From the NCBI GenBank assembly GCA_035548515.1, contig DASZSW010000009.1:124001-188000 (forward strand): a stretch of DNA of 64,000 nucleotides, read 5' to 3'. Numbering within the stretch: position 1 is the stretch's first letter; every line of letters begins with the position of its first letter. A model generated the notes under the pieces. The model saw only the letters and a program-made list of their open reading frames with translations. It was not told the DNA's origin and made no database searches. The DNA comes from DASZQY01 sp035548515. Lineage in GTDB: Bacteria > Pseudomonadota > Alphaproteobacteria > Rhizobiales > Kaistiaceae. Position numbers and translations under genes: made by a program. This document shows positions 1 through 7,999 of this stretch, piece by piece.

Positions 1-335
1 AGAGCCGAGGTCGCAGCGGTCCGCCACAGCGTCAGCGACACGCCGTCGAGCGCTGCCAGCGGCGCGCCGCTGTCGCCTGCCATCAGCACGTAGGTGCCCA
101 TCACAGTGGGGAGCGCCCGCGTCGCGTTATCCGGAAACACCGAGACGAGCTTCACGCCGATGAAGCCGCCGCCCGCCGCTTGCCACGCCGGCATCAGCAG
201 CAGCGTCGCCTGGCCGATCCGATGGTGGTGCCGGGGAGGCGCCGACACGCCGGCGCGGAAGGCATCACCGATCGCGGCGATCAGGCCTGGAAAGTCGAGC
301 GTTGCGTTGATCTCGGCAGCGCTGATGACGCGCAT
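1..335 (-). CDS. Ornithine cyclodeaminase / mu-crystallin family protein (3' end outside window)
   Basis: The minus-strand reading frame opens with ATG at 335, directly after the lapA stop codon and in the same frame, and runs off the left edge. The roughly 110 visible residues include GVKLVSVFPDN, then a Gly-rich stretch, LAALDGVSLT and LWRTAATSAL, which match the N-terminal half of ornithine cyclodeaminase-type NAD(P) enzymes. Those enzymes act on ornithine, ketimines or other imino acids, and the substrate cannot be told from this piece. The 3-bp gap to lapA suggests cotranscription. The fold call is confident; the exact reaction is unknown. Confidence 0.8.
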   Translation of the reverse strand, partial: MRVISAAEINATLDFPGLIAAIGDAFRAGVSAPPRHHHRIGQATLLLMPAWQAAGGGFIGVKLVSVFPDNATRALPTVMGTYVLMAGDSGAPLAALDGVSLTLWRTAATSA

Positions 336-338
336 CGA

Positions 339-686
339 CTAAGCCGCGTCGCGGTCGCGCGGGAAGGGCAGGGCGGGCGTCGTGGATTCAATCTGCTGCC
401 GGAGCCGCCCGATCTCGCTCCGCAGCCGCTCGTTGCTGGCGCGCTCGGCGCGCGCCGCGTGGCGCCAGCGGCTCTGGCGCAGCCATGCCGCCGCCCCGCC
501 GATGATGATGCCGACGATCACCGCCCCGAAAAGGAAGACGTATAGCGGCCCGGTCGCCGACCACCCCGGCGCGATCGATCCGATCGGGTCGAGCGAGAAT
601 GTCACGGGCGCACGATTGGCGACCGAAAGCGCGACGACGACAACCGCGATGGGGATGACGATGAGGTAGGTGAGGAAGCGCCGCAT
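339..686 (-). CDS. lapA: LapA-domain (DUF1049) inner-membrane protein
   Basis: This 115-residue protein has two predicted membrane helices (about residues 5-22 and 47-68) joined by a short loop. A charged segment rich in Arg and Glu follows (about 75-101) and looks like a cytoplasmic coiled coil. That is the layout of LapA-domain proteins, which in enterobacteria help tune lipopolysaccharide assembly at the inner membrane. In Rhizobiales a LapA-like gene commonly sits next to ihfB, as here. The ATG at 686 is the natural start. The role in this organism is inferred from the family only. Confidence 0.75.
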   Translation of the reverse strand: MRRFLTYLIVIPIAVVVVALSVANRAPVTFSLDPIGSIAPGWSATGPLYVFLFGAVIVGIIIGGAAAWLRQSRWRHAARAERASNERLRSEIGRLRQQIESTTPALPFPRDRDAA

Positions 687-727
687 CTATCGAGTCATCG
701 ACCCTGCGGACGGGTATGTCAAACGCG

Positions 728-1006
728 TCAGCTGTTCAGCCGCTCGCGCATTTCCTTGCCGGTCTTGAAGAACGGCACGTACTTCTCGGTCACCGCGACC
801 TTCGTGCCGGTGCGCGGGTTGCGCCCGGTGCGGGCCGGCCGATTCTTGACGCTGAAGGCGCCGAAGCCGCGCAACTCGACGCGGTCGCCACGGGCGAGTG
901 CCGCGGTTATCTCGTTCAGGATCGCGTTGACGATGTGCTCGACGTCGCGCTGGTACAGATGTGGGTTGCGTTCGGAGATCCGCTGGACCAGTTCCGACTT
1001 AATCAT
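728..1006 (-). CDS. ihfB: Integration host factor subunit beta
   Basis: A 92-residue DNA-bending protein of the HU/IHF family. The DNA-binding beta arm carries the signature GRNPRTGTKV, with the intercalating proline in NPRTG, preceded by RVELRGFGAF. The length and the IHF-beta-like opening MIKSELVQRI separate it from HU. It should form a heterodimer with IHF-alpha, which is encoded elsewhere, and bend DNA in transcription, replication and recombination. It lies 25 bp after sppA and 41 bp before lapA on the same strand, the usual alphaproteobacterial order. Confidence 0.92.
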   Translation of the reverse strand: MIKSELVQRISERNPHLYQRDVEHIVNAILNEITAALARGDRVELRGFGAFSVKNRPARTGRNPRTGTKVAVTEKYVPFFKTGKEMRERLNS

Positions 1007-1031
1007 TACGCCGCCCCCCGCAGGTCACGTC

Positions 1032-2021
1032 TCACGTGTCCCCGCCCGACGAACCCTGCCAAACCGACAGGAGACCGTCAAGCTTCAGGCCATCCGGAAG
1101 CAGGCGGTCGATCAGCGCGGGCGACACGGCCGGTGCCAGTCCGATAGTCCGCAGCAGCCAGTCGGTCGCCGCCGCGCTCAGCGAGAAGGGCCCCTTGCCC
1201 GGCCGCTGCGGCTCCCAATCTTTCACCGGCAGCTTCGCGTCGACGCCCTTGCTGCCGAGCCACGCAATCGCCGCTTCCTCGCCGCCCAGCTCGTCGATCA
1301 GCTTCACGTTCAGCGCCTGCTGGCCCGTATAGATGCGCCCGTCGGCGTACGTCAGCGCCACCGCGCGGTCGAGTTTCCGCCGCTCTGCGACGATATCCAC
1401 GAACCAGTTAAACGTGTCGGTTACCAGGCCCTGGACCACCGCGCGCGCTTCGTCGCTGGTCGGATGGAACGGATCCGGTTCCGCCTTCAGCGGCGCGCTC
1501 TTGATGTCCTCGACCTTGACGCCGAGCTTGTCGAGCAGCGCGCTGACCTCTGGATACTCGAAGATCACGCCGATCGATCCGGTGATGGACGTGCGCCGTG
1601 CCACGATGTGATCGGTCGCGATCGCCGCCATGTAGGCGGCCGACGCGCCGACCGTGCCGATGGTCGCCACCGTCGGCTTGGCCGCCGCGAGCTTGCGCAG
1701 GCCTTCGTACAGCGCCTCGCCCCCGGTCGTGGAGCCGCCCGTCGAATTGATGGCGACGATCACGCCCTTTACGGAGTCGTTTTTCGCCAGCTTGGCGAGC
1801 ATCTCGGCCTGGTCGCGATCCTCGGCGATGAAGCCGGAGACGGAAATCCGCGCGATCTGCGGCTGCGTGACAAAGCCGCCGCCTTTGCCGTTGCCAACAC
1901 CTGCCGCCAGCAGAGCGCCGCCCACCGCGAGAACGACGGCGACGACGCCGATGAAGCGCCAGAAGGAAACCTTCCGCCGCAAGCGGCGGCGATCGACGAT
2001 CTGGTCGGCGGTCATGGACAT
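1032..2021 (-). CDS. sppA: Signal peptide peptidase SppA, short form
   Basis: A 329-residue S49-family protease with one N-terminal membrane anchor (about residues 22-41). The Ser/Lys dyad is readable: Ser127 in TVGASAAYM and Lys179 in PLKAEPDPF. The 52-residue spacing equals that of the Bacillus short-form enzyme (Ser147/Lys199). The family cleaves leftover signal peptides and some membrane proteins. This is the single-domain form that assembles as a ring, not the long duplicated E. coli type. It is followed by ihfB and preceded by the rpsA terminator, so it may have its own promoter in the gap at 2022-2089. Confidence 0.92.
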   Translation of the reverse strand: MSMTADQIVDRRRLRRKVSFWRFIGVVAVVLAVGGALLAAGVGNGKGGGFVTQPQIARISVSGFIAEDRDQAEMLAKLAKNDSVKGVIVAINSTGGSTTGGEALYEGLRKLAAAKPTVATIGTVGASAAYMAAIATDHIVARRTSITGSIGVIFEYPEVSALLDKLGVKVEDIKSAPLKAEPDPFHPTSDEARAVVQGLVTDTFNWFVDIVAERRKLDRAVALTYADGRIYTGQQALNVKLIDELGGEEAAIAWLGSKGVDAKLPVKDWEPQRPGKGPFSLSAAATDWLLRTIGLAPAVSPALIDRLLPDGLKLDGLLSVWQGSSGGDT

Positions 2022-2089
2022 TGCGTGGCCTCGCGTTGGTCCCAGGGCGAGGGGTTAGCGCCGAATGAGGGCAGGGGCAAGTCCGCAAC

Positions 2090-2120
2090 AAAAAGCCCGC
2101 CGGGCGCGAACCCGGCGGGC
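2090..2120 (-). terminator. Rho-independent terminator of rpsA
   Basis: A perfect 10-bp GC stem (2095-2104 with 2111-2120, six-base loop) is followed on the minus strand by a run of five T. It lies 27 bp after the rpsA stop codon, so it probably ends the rpsA transcript before sppA. Confidence 0.85.
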
Positions 2121-2147
2121 CGAAATCGTAACCGAAGAGAGGCCGGC

Positions 2148-3872
2148 TTACGCCTTCTCCTCGTCCTCCTCGCGGGCCTTGAGCGCCGCGCCAAGGATGT
2201 CGCCGAGCGACGCGCCCGAGTCGGACGAGCCGTACTGCGCCACGGCTTCCTTCTCCTCGGCGATCTCGAGCGCCTTGATCGACACACTGACCTTGCGCGT
2301 CTTCTTGTCGAAGGCGGTGACGCGTGCGTCGACCTTCTCGCCCTTGGCGAAACGCTCCGGACGCTGCTCCGAGCGGTCGCGCGACAGGTCCGAGCGGCGG
2401 ATGAACGCCGTCAGGTCCGTGTCGGCGATCTTCACCTCGATGCCGGCTTCCTTCACGTCGAGCACTTCGCAGGTCACGACAGCGCCCTTGCGGATTTCGC
2501 CGGAGGCGGAAGCCTCCTCGAAAGGATCGGCGCCGTTCACCTGCTTGATGCCGAGCGAGATGCGCTCCTTCTCGATGTCGACGTCGAGCACCTGCGCCTT
2601 GACCTTGTCGCCGCGGTTGTACGTCTCGATCGCCTGCTCGCCCGGAACGTTCCAGTCGAGGTCGGAGAGGTGCACCATGCCGTCGACGTCGCCGTCGAGG
2701 CCGACGAACAGGCCGAACTCGGTCTTGTTCTTGACCTCGCCCTCGACGATCGTGCCGACCGGGTACTTGGCGGCGAAGGTGTCCCACGGATTGGCGAGCG
2801 TCTGCTTGAGGCCAAGCGAGATGCGCCGCTTCACCGGGTCGACCTCGAGGATCATCACTTCCACTTCCTGCGAAGTGGCGACGATCTTTCCGGGGTGCAC
2901 GTTCTTCTTGGTCCAGCTCATCTCGGAGACGTGGATCAGGCCTTCGATGCCCGGCTCCAGCTCAACGAACGCACCGTAGTCGGTGATGTTCGTGACGCGG
3001 CCCTTGAACTTGGCGCCTACCGGGTACTTCGCCTCGATCCCCTGCCACGGATCGGCCTCGAGCTGCTTCATGCCGAGCGAGATGCGGTGCGTCTCGTGGT
3101 TGACGCGGATGATCTGCACCTTGACCGTCTGGCCGATGTTCAGCACCTCGGACGGATGGTTGATGCGGCGCCACGCGATGTCGGTGACGTGCAGCAGGCC
3201 GTCGATACCGCCAAGGTCGACGAACGCACCGTAGTCGGTGATGTTCTTGACGACGCCGTCGATGATCTGGCCTTCCTCGAGGCTCTGGACGAGTTCCGAA
3301 CGCTGCTCGGCGCGCGTCTCTTCCAGCACCGTGCGGCGCGACACGACGATGTTGCCGCGGCGCTTGTCCATCTTGAGGATCTGGAACGGCTGCGGCGTGT
3401 GCATCAGCGGGGTGACGTCGCGCACCGGGCGGATGTCGACCTGCGAACGCGGCAGGAAGGCCACGGCGCCGTCGAGATCGACGGTGAAGCCGCCCTTCAC
3501 CTGGTTGAAGATCACGCCGGTGACCTTCTCGTTCTTGTTGAAGCTTTCCTCGAGCTTGACCCAGCTCTCTTCGCGGCGGGCCTTCTCGCGGGAGAGGACT
3601 GCCTCGCCGAGCGCGTTTTCGATGCGCTCCAGGTAGACCTCGACTTCGTCGCCGACCTTCAGCTCGGACTCACGTCCGGGGGCGGCGAATTCCTTGAGCG
3701 CGACGCGCCCTTCCGTCTTCAGCCCGACATCGATGACCGCAAGGTCCTTTTCGATGGCGACGACGGTGCCCTTGACAACGCTGCCCTCCATGAGGGCATC
3801 GGCGGTGAAAACTTCGTTGAGGAGGGCGGTAAAATCTTCACGCGACGGGGTCGCGGTATTGGCTACTGGCAT
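2148..3872 (-). CDS. rpsA: 30S ribosomal protein S1
   Basis: The protein has about 574 residues and six S1 (OB-fold) repeats. The best are the central ones, with the motifs YGAFVDLGGIDGLLHVTDIA and YGAFVELEPGIEGLIHVSEM. S1 binds mRNA leaders and delivers structured or weak-SD messages to the 30S subunit. I chose ATG at 3872 because AGGAG lies 5 nt upstream. A GTG two codons earlier falls directly beside that SD and is unlikely. A 240-bp leader separates it from cmk and would hold its promoter. The C-terminus is the short acidic tail typical of alphaproteobacterial S1. Confidence 0.96.
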   Translation of the reverse strand: MPVANTATPSREDFTALLNEVFTADALMEGSVVKGTVVAIEKDLAVIDVGLKTEGRVALKEFAAPGRESELKVGDEVEVYLERIENALGEAVLSREKARREESWVKLEESFNKNEKVTGVIFNQVKGGFTVDLDGAVAFLPRSQVDIRPVRDVTPLMHTPQPFQILKMDKRRGNIVVSRRTVLEETRAEQRSELVQSLEEGQIIDGVVKNITDYGAFVDLGGIDGLLHVTDIAWRRINHPSEVLNIGQTVKVQIIRVNHETHRISLGMKQLEADPWQGIEAKYPVGAKFKGRVTNITDYGAFVELEPGIEGLIHVSEMSWTKKNVHPGKIVATSQEVEVMILEVDPVKRRISLGLKQTLANPWDTFAAKYPVGTIVEGEVKNKTEFGLFVGLDGDVDGMVHLSDLDWNVPGEQAIETYNRGDKVKAQVLDVDIEKERISLGIKQVNGADPFEEASASGEIRKGAVVTCEVLDVKEAGIEVKIADTDLTAFIRRSDLSRDRSEQRPERFAKGEKVDARVTAFDKKTRKVSVSIKALEIAEEKEAVAQYGSSDSGASLGDILGAALKAREEDEEKA

Positions 3873-4112
3873 TCTCACTCCTGTTACGCCGGCTGTGCCG
3901 TCCGGCGGTTGGCGTTGATCGAAGCCTCACCCGAAACCCTGCCCGAAAGGGTGCCCGCGCTTCATGGCGGTGCGGCACGATCGGGTCTCGAAAGTGAGGC
4001 GAAGTCTTGTTCCCCCGCCAAAGGCGGAAAGGCGGCAACCGACAATGTCGGCAAATCCGCGCTGGAACCGGCGTTTCTATAGCGATGTCGGGTTGACCCG
4101 GCAAGGCTTAGC

Positions 4113-4742
4113 TCAGCGGTCGGCCTTGGCCTTCTCGACGATGGCGATGGCCGCCTGAAACGCTTGCTCCGGGTTCATATGGGAGGTGTCGAGCAAAAAT
4201 GCATCGGGCGCCTGCGCCAGAGGCGCGGTTCTGCGTCCCGCGTCCCGCTCGTCCCGCTCCTTGATCTCGGAGAGGATGGTCCGGTAGCGGACGTTGCGGC
4301 CCTTGTTGAGCAACTCGTCAGTCCGCCGCCGGGCGCGCACCTCCGGGCTGGCCGTGACGTAAATCTTCACGTCGGCGTTCGGCGCGATCACGGTGCCGAT
4401 ATCACGCCCGTCGAGCACCGCCCCGCCGGTCTGGTTAGCGAAATCGCGCTGGAATTTGAGCAGCGCCGCCCTCACCCCCGCGTGCACGCTCACCCGCGAT
4501 GCGATCTCGCCCGCCTCGCGCCCGCGAAGGTTCGGATCGGCCAGCGCCGCGGGATCGATGTTGAGCGCGACGATGGAGGCTGCGGCTGCATCGTCCGGAT
4601 CGTCGCCACGCTCGATGACCAGCCTGCCGACGAGGCGGTACAGCAGACCCGTGTCGAGGTACGGCAGCTTGTAGTAATTCGCCAGGCGCTGGGCGAGCGT
4701 GCCCTTGCCGGCCGCCGCGGGACCGTCGATTGCGATGATCAC
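4113..4742 (-). CDS. cmk: Cytidylate kinase
   Basis: A 209-residue P-loop kinase that phosphorylates CMP and dCMP. The Walker A motif GPAAAGKGT comes at residues 7-15, followed by YLDTGLLYR and the conserved LDGRDIGTVIAP. I chose GTG at 4742, one base after the aroA stop, because family members begin a few residues before the P-loop (usually M-I-I-A-I-D-G). A TTG 12 codons upstream would overlap the aroA end and has no family support. The tight coupling to aroA, with rpsA downstream, is the standard aroA-cmk-rpsA cluster. Confidence 0.93.
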   Translation of the reverse strand: MIIAIDGPAAAGKGTLAQRLANYYKLPYLDTGLLYRLVGRLVIERGDDPDDAAAASIVALNIDPAALADPNLRGREAGEIASRVSVHAGVRAALLKFQRDFANQTGGAVLDGRDIGTVIAPNADVKIYVTASPEVRARRRTDELLNKGRNVRYRTILSEIKERDERDAGRRTAPLAQAPDAFLLDTSHMNPEQAFQAAIAIVEKAKADR

Positions 4743-4743
4743 G

Positions 4744-6093
4744 TCAGGTGTCGTCCGGATCAGCGAAGCTTGCGCCAAGGCCCGTCATCAGGCTGCGGAA
4801 CGCCGGGTAGCTGGTCGCGATCGGCCGTGCATCGTCCACCGTCACGGGCTTCTCGCTCGCCATGCCAAGTACCAGGAACGACATCGCGATGCGGTGGTCG
4901 AGATGCGTGGCGACCGTGCCACCGCCCTCGACCTTCGCGGCGCCGTGCACGGTCAGCGACTCGGGCGTGTCCTCGGCCGTAACGCCGTTGGCGCGCAGCC
5001 CGGCCAGCACTGTCGCAACGCGATCGGATTCCTTCACGCGCATCTCGCCGATCCCCTGCATCAGCGTGTCGCCCTCGGCAAACGCCGCGGCAATAGCGAG
5101 GATCGGGTACTCGTCGATCATCGACGGCGCGCGCGATGCCGGCACGGCGATTCCCTTGAGCCGGCTCGCCCGCACATGGATGTCGCCGACTTCCTCGCCG
5201 CCGACGGTGCGACGATTCTCGATCGCGATGTCGCCGCCCATCTCGATAAGTGTATCGAAAAGCCCCGTGCGCGTCGGGTTGAGCATCACGTTCTCGACGG
5301 TGACGTCAGAGCCCTCGACGATCAGCGCCGCCACCACGGTGAAAGCCGCCGAAGACGGATCGCTGGGCACGACGATGGCCTGCGGCTTCAGGGCCTGGCC
5401 GCCCTCCAGCTTGATTACCCGGTTGTTGTCGGCGTCGGTCTCGATCTCGATCGCCGCGCCGAATGCTGTGAGCATCCGCTCGGTGTGATCGCGCGTCGCG
5501 GTCGGCTCGATGATCGTCGTCAGCCCCTGCGCGTTGAGCGCGGCGAGCAGCACCGCCGACTTCACCTGCGCCGACGGCACAGTCAGGCGAAAATCGATCG
5601 GGATCAGCGCGTCTGGACCCTTGATCGTCGCCGGCAGCTTGTCGCTGGCGCGCGCCAATACCTGCACACCCATGCGGCGCAGCGGGTCGAACACACGTCC
5701 CATCGGCCGCTTCACCAGCGAGCCATCGCCCGTGAAGGTCGTCGCGAACGAATGGCTCCCCGCGATGCCCATCGCCAGCCGCACGCCGGTGCCGGCGTTG
5801 CCGTAATCGATGACATGGTCGGGCTCCAGCAGCCCGCCGACGCCCACGCCCTGCACGCGCCATGTGCCGGTACCGGTACGCGTGACGGTGGCTCCGAAGG
5901 CGCGCATGGCCTCCGCTGTCGCCAATACGTCTTCGCCCTCCAGTAGGCCCTCGATCGCGGTCTCGCCGACGGTCATGGCGCCCAGCATGATGGCACGATG
6001 CGAAATCGACTTATCGCCCGGCGGCCGGATAGTCCCGTTGAGCGGACCGGATCGCTTGGCGCGAAGCGGCCTCGCGGCGTCCTCAGTTGGCAT
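4744..6093 (-). CDS. aroA: 3-phosphoshikimate 1-carboxyvinyltransferase (EPSP synthase), class II
   Basis: A 449-residue shikimate-pathway enzyme that joins shikimate-3-phosphate and phosphoenolpyruvate. It tracks the Agrobacterium CP4 enzyme closely: PGDKSISHR, KRPMGRVFDPLRRMGVQV, SAQVKSAVLLA, TRDHTE, NPTRTGL, APSMIDEYPILA and THLDHRIAMSFLV. Where CP4 has Ala100 in GNAATG, this protein has GNAGTG with Gly101. I chose ATG at 6093 because it matches the CP4 N-terminus and has GGAG upstream; a GTG 20 codons earlier is less likely. It is divergent from the zinc-ribbon gene and coupled to cmk. Confidence 0.95.
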   Translation of the reverse strand: MPTEDAARPLRAKRSGPLNGTIRPPGDKSISHRAIMLGAMTVGETAIEGLLEGEDVLATAEAMRAFGATVTRTGTGTWRVQGVGVGGLLEPDHVIDYGNAGTGVRLAMGIAGSHSFATTFTGDGSLVKRPMGRVFDPLRRMGVQVLARASDKLPATIKGPDALIPIDFRLTVPSAQVKSAVLLAALNAQGLTTIIEPTATRDHTERMLTAFGAAIEIETDADNNRVIKLEGGQALKPQAIVVPSDPSSAAFTVVAALIVEGSDVTVENVMLNPTRTGLFDTLIEMGGDIAIENRRTVGGEEVGDIHVRASRLKGIAVPASRAPSMIDEYPILAIAAAFAEGDTLMQGIGEMRVKESDRVATVLAGLRANGVTAEDTPESLTVHGAAKVEGGGTVATHLDHRIAMSFLVLGMASEKPVTVDDARPIATSYPAFRSLMTGLGASFADPDDT

Positions 6094-6275
6094 GTCGGAT
6101 ATCGGCTCCGCTTGGTCAGCTTGCGGGTTGCTCGGGTGTCGTCCCGATAGCACAGCCCCGGCGGGCCGTCACGGCCGACGGATGCCCTCAAAAAGGCCTG
6201 TGCGAAATGCTTTTGACACCAAAGGGCGAGCGGACTATGGGAGGCCGCTCAACCGCCCGGGGAACGAGGCAAACC

Positions 6276-6662
6276 GTGACGAAAGCAGAGCTCGGCACCA
6301 AGCGTGTCTGTCCGAATTGCGGCACGAGGTACTACGACCTCAACCGCAGTCCGATCATCTGCCCGCACTGCGGGACCAAATTCGAGGTAGCGCCGACCAC
6401 GCGTCGGGCCGCCGCCCCGCCGCCGAAGCCGGTCGCCGAACCTGAGGTCGAGGCCGAGAAGGAAGAGGTCGAGACCGTCTCCCTGGAGGAGGCCGATGAC
6501 GAGGCCGCGGAAAGCGGCCAGGTCAAGACCGAGCCCGGCGAAGACGACGAGGAGATCGACGACGACAAGGAGGGTGATGACGACACCTTCCTTGAGGAAG
6601 ACGACGAGGACGATGAGGACGTCGAAGATATCGTCGGCGACGTCGACGACGAGGAGCAGTAG
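6276..6662 (+). CDS. TIGR02300 (FYDLN acid) family protein: zinc ribbon plus acidic tail
   Basis: A 128-residue protein of unknown function found widely in alphaproteobacteria. It opens with a zinc-ribbon-like pair, CPNCG and CPHCG, flanking the family signature YYDLN. About 35 Pro/Ala/Glu-rich residues follow, then a tail made largely of Asp and Glu. I chose GTG at 6276 because GAGG lies 6 nt upstream and TKAELGTKR is the family N-terminus; an ATG at 6237 is possible. It is divergent from aroA and directly before tRNA-Ala. No catalytic motif is visible. The acidic tail suggests binding to a basic or nucleic-acid-associated partner (inference). Confidence 0.85.
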   Translation: MTKAELGTKRVCPNCGTRYYDLNRSPIICPHCGTKFEVAPTTRRAAAPPPKPVAEPEVEAEKEEVETVSLEEADDEAAESGQVKTEPGEDDEEIDDDKEGDDDTFLEEDDEDDEDVEDIVGDVDDEEQ

Positions 6663-6677
6663 GCTTGATCCTCAAAG

Positions 6678-6701
6678 GGGCGCGGAATATGGTCCGCGCC
6701 C
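6678..6701 (+). terminator. Hairpin after the zinc-ribbon gene, no T-tract
   Basis: A perfect 9-bp GC-rich stem (6678-6686 with 6693-6701, six-base loop) begins 15 bp after the stop codon and ends 40 bp before tRNA-Ala. It lacks a T-run, so it may be a weak or Rho-assisted terminator or an RNA-stabilising end. Confidence 0.4.
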
Positions 6702-6741
6702 GCTGCCGGGGCCTTAACACCCGGTGGAATTTCCCAAGGTA

Positions 6742-6817
6742 GGGGCCATAGCTCAGCTGGGAGAGCGCCTGCATGGCATGCAGGAGGTCAGCGGTTCGAT
6801 CCCGCTTGGCTCCACCA
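6742..6817 (+). tRNA. tRNA-Ala (anticodon GGC)
   Basis: A 76-nt cloverleaf reads directly. The 7-bp acceptor stem contains one G-U pair, the D arm is GCTCAGCTGGGAGAGC, the anticodon stem is CCTGC/GCAGG, and the loop holds GGC at positions 34-36. The T arm contains GGTTCGATCC and the CCA end is encoded. It is nearly identical to the E. coli GGC isoacceptor and reads GCC/GCU alanine codons. Confidence 0.97.
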
Positions 6818-6855
6818 AATCTTCGGCTTTGGATGCGGTCGCCGCCTGCGGCGCG

Positions 6856-7872
6856 CTATTGCAAGCTGACCATGTTCAATGATTCGATCTGCAGCCGGCA
6901 CACCTTGCGGATTGTTTGCGCCGCCGGTCCGTCGCTGCCCTCGACCGTGGACATCAGCTCGAAGAATCGCTGGCGGTTGTAGAACAGCAGCCCTTCGAAA
7001 AACTCCAGAGTACCGCGCCCCAGGTGCTGGCCGAGCGTCTCTTTGAAATACTTGAACGGCAGCCGCGGATCATTGCGGTCGGCAAGCACGATGAAGCTCA
7101 GGTCGATCTTGCCGCTTGTCCTGGTCATCACGGGCAGCGGAATTGGCGCCGGCGTCGATTGACGCGCGTTGGTATCGATCCCGACGTGAATCTTGAGACC
7201 CAGCCGTTTATCCGAAACGTCGAACGGAAGGCTGAACGCGAAGCGTTCAATACTGGGAAAGCGGTACATGCGGAAAATCTGGAAGGTGTCGGCGGTGCGA
7301 TAGCGCCAGGCGATCTCGCCGGCGAACCGGCCGTTGAGCGTCAGGCCGTCCGTGCCGGCGGAGAGTCTGGTTCCGTTTCCATCGTGATTGGTGAATTCCA
7401 TCAGCGGCGCCAGCACCTGCCGGCCTTCGTAGGTGAACCGCCGCGCGTCGAGAAAATGGCGCATCAGGAAAGCATCGCTGATGGGCTCGAACCAGTGGCC
7501 AAGGTCGAGCCCGGTCGACAGCAGCGTCTTAGCCTGTGTCGGCAGCGCTTGTAGTCCGGTGAAGAATTCCTCGACGGACGAGCGTCCGCCGTCCGACCAT
7601 GAAGTAAAGCGGTGATACGCCTCGAAGAACGCTCGCGCCTCGGCGCTCGCTCGGGTTTCCGGCGCCAGTTTCAGCTGGCCGTTCTCGACGCGCACGTCAT
7701 CCGCGTCGATCAGCATGAAGTTCGGAACGTGAATGCGCGAATCGCGTTGCCGATCGATCGAGACCAGGCTGCGATAGCCGTTCTCTGACCTGATGGTGAT
7801 GTTTTCCAGTACGCCGCCCAGAGACCGGAACCAGGCGACAAGGTTATCCCAGCTCTCGATCGACGTATTCAT
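6856..7872 (-). CDS. Hypothetical protein, possibly SET-domain-like
   Basis: A 338-residue protein. I chose ATG at 7872 for the strong GGAGG upstream. I do not recognise it firmly. The N-terminal third has NGYRSLVSI then RIHVPNFMLI, and residues 155-165 read APLMEFTNHDG. This order resembles the iP..l and P...NH motifs of SET-type lysine methyltransferases of the Rubisco-LSMT group. The rest has no motif I can name, and there is no signal peptide or membrane helix. It lies between tRNA-Ala and an outer-membrane protein gene and has the same base composition as its neighbours. It could equally be an uncharacterised fold. Confidence 0.7.
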   Translation of the reverse strand: MNTSIESWDNLVAWFRSLGGVLENITIRSENGYRSLVSIDRQRDSRIHVPNFMLIDADDVRVENGQLKLAPETRASAEARAFFEAYHRFTSWSDGGRSSVEEFFTGLQALPTQAKTLLSTGLDLGHWFEPISDAFLMRHFLDARRFTYEGRQVLAPLMEFTNHDGNGTRLSAGTDGLTLNGRFAGEIAWRYRTADTFQIFRMYRFPSIERFAFSLPFDVSDKRLGLKIHVGIDTNARQSTPAPIPLPVMTRTSGKIDLSFIVLADRNDPRLPFKYFKETLGQHLGRGTLEFFEGLLFYNRQRFFELMSTVEGSDGPAAQTIRKVCRLQIESLNMVSLQ

Positions 7873-7949
7873 TCGGCACGACCTCCGCCTGCGCGCGACG
7901 ATCGACAACAGCACAGCAGGCTTGCGTACGCCACCGCGGCCCGGACAAC

Positions 7950-7983
7950 AAAAAGGCCGCAGAGGAATACCCTCCGCGGCCTT
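7950..7983 (-). terminator. Rho-independent terminator of the outer-membrane protein gene
   Basis: A stem of about 8 bp, extended by inner pairs (7953-7960 with 7976-7983), is followed on the minus strand by five T. It begins 16 bp after the stop codon of the gene at 8000-8716 and isolates it from the downstream hypothetical gene. Confidence 0.8.
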
Positions 7984-7999
7984 CAATGATGATGAGCGA

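Noticed and set aside
756..4082. Very long plus-strand open frame opposite ihfB, sppA and rpsA
   Set aside because: It is the antisense shadow of three certain genes in high-GC DNA; the protein is Arg/Ala/Leu-rich with no motif.
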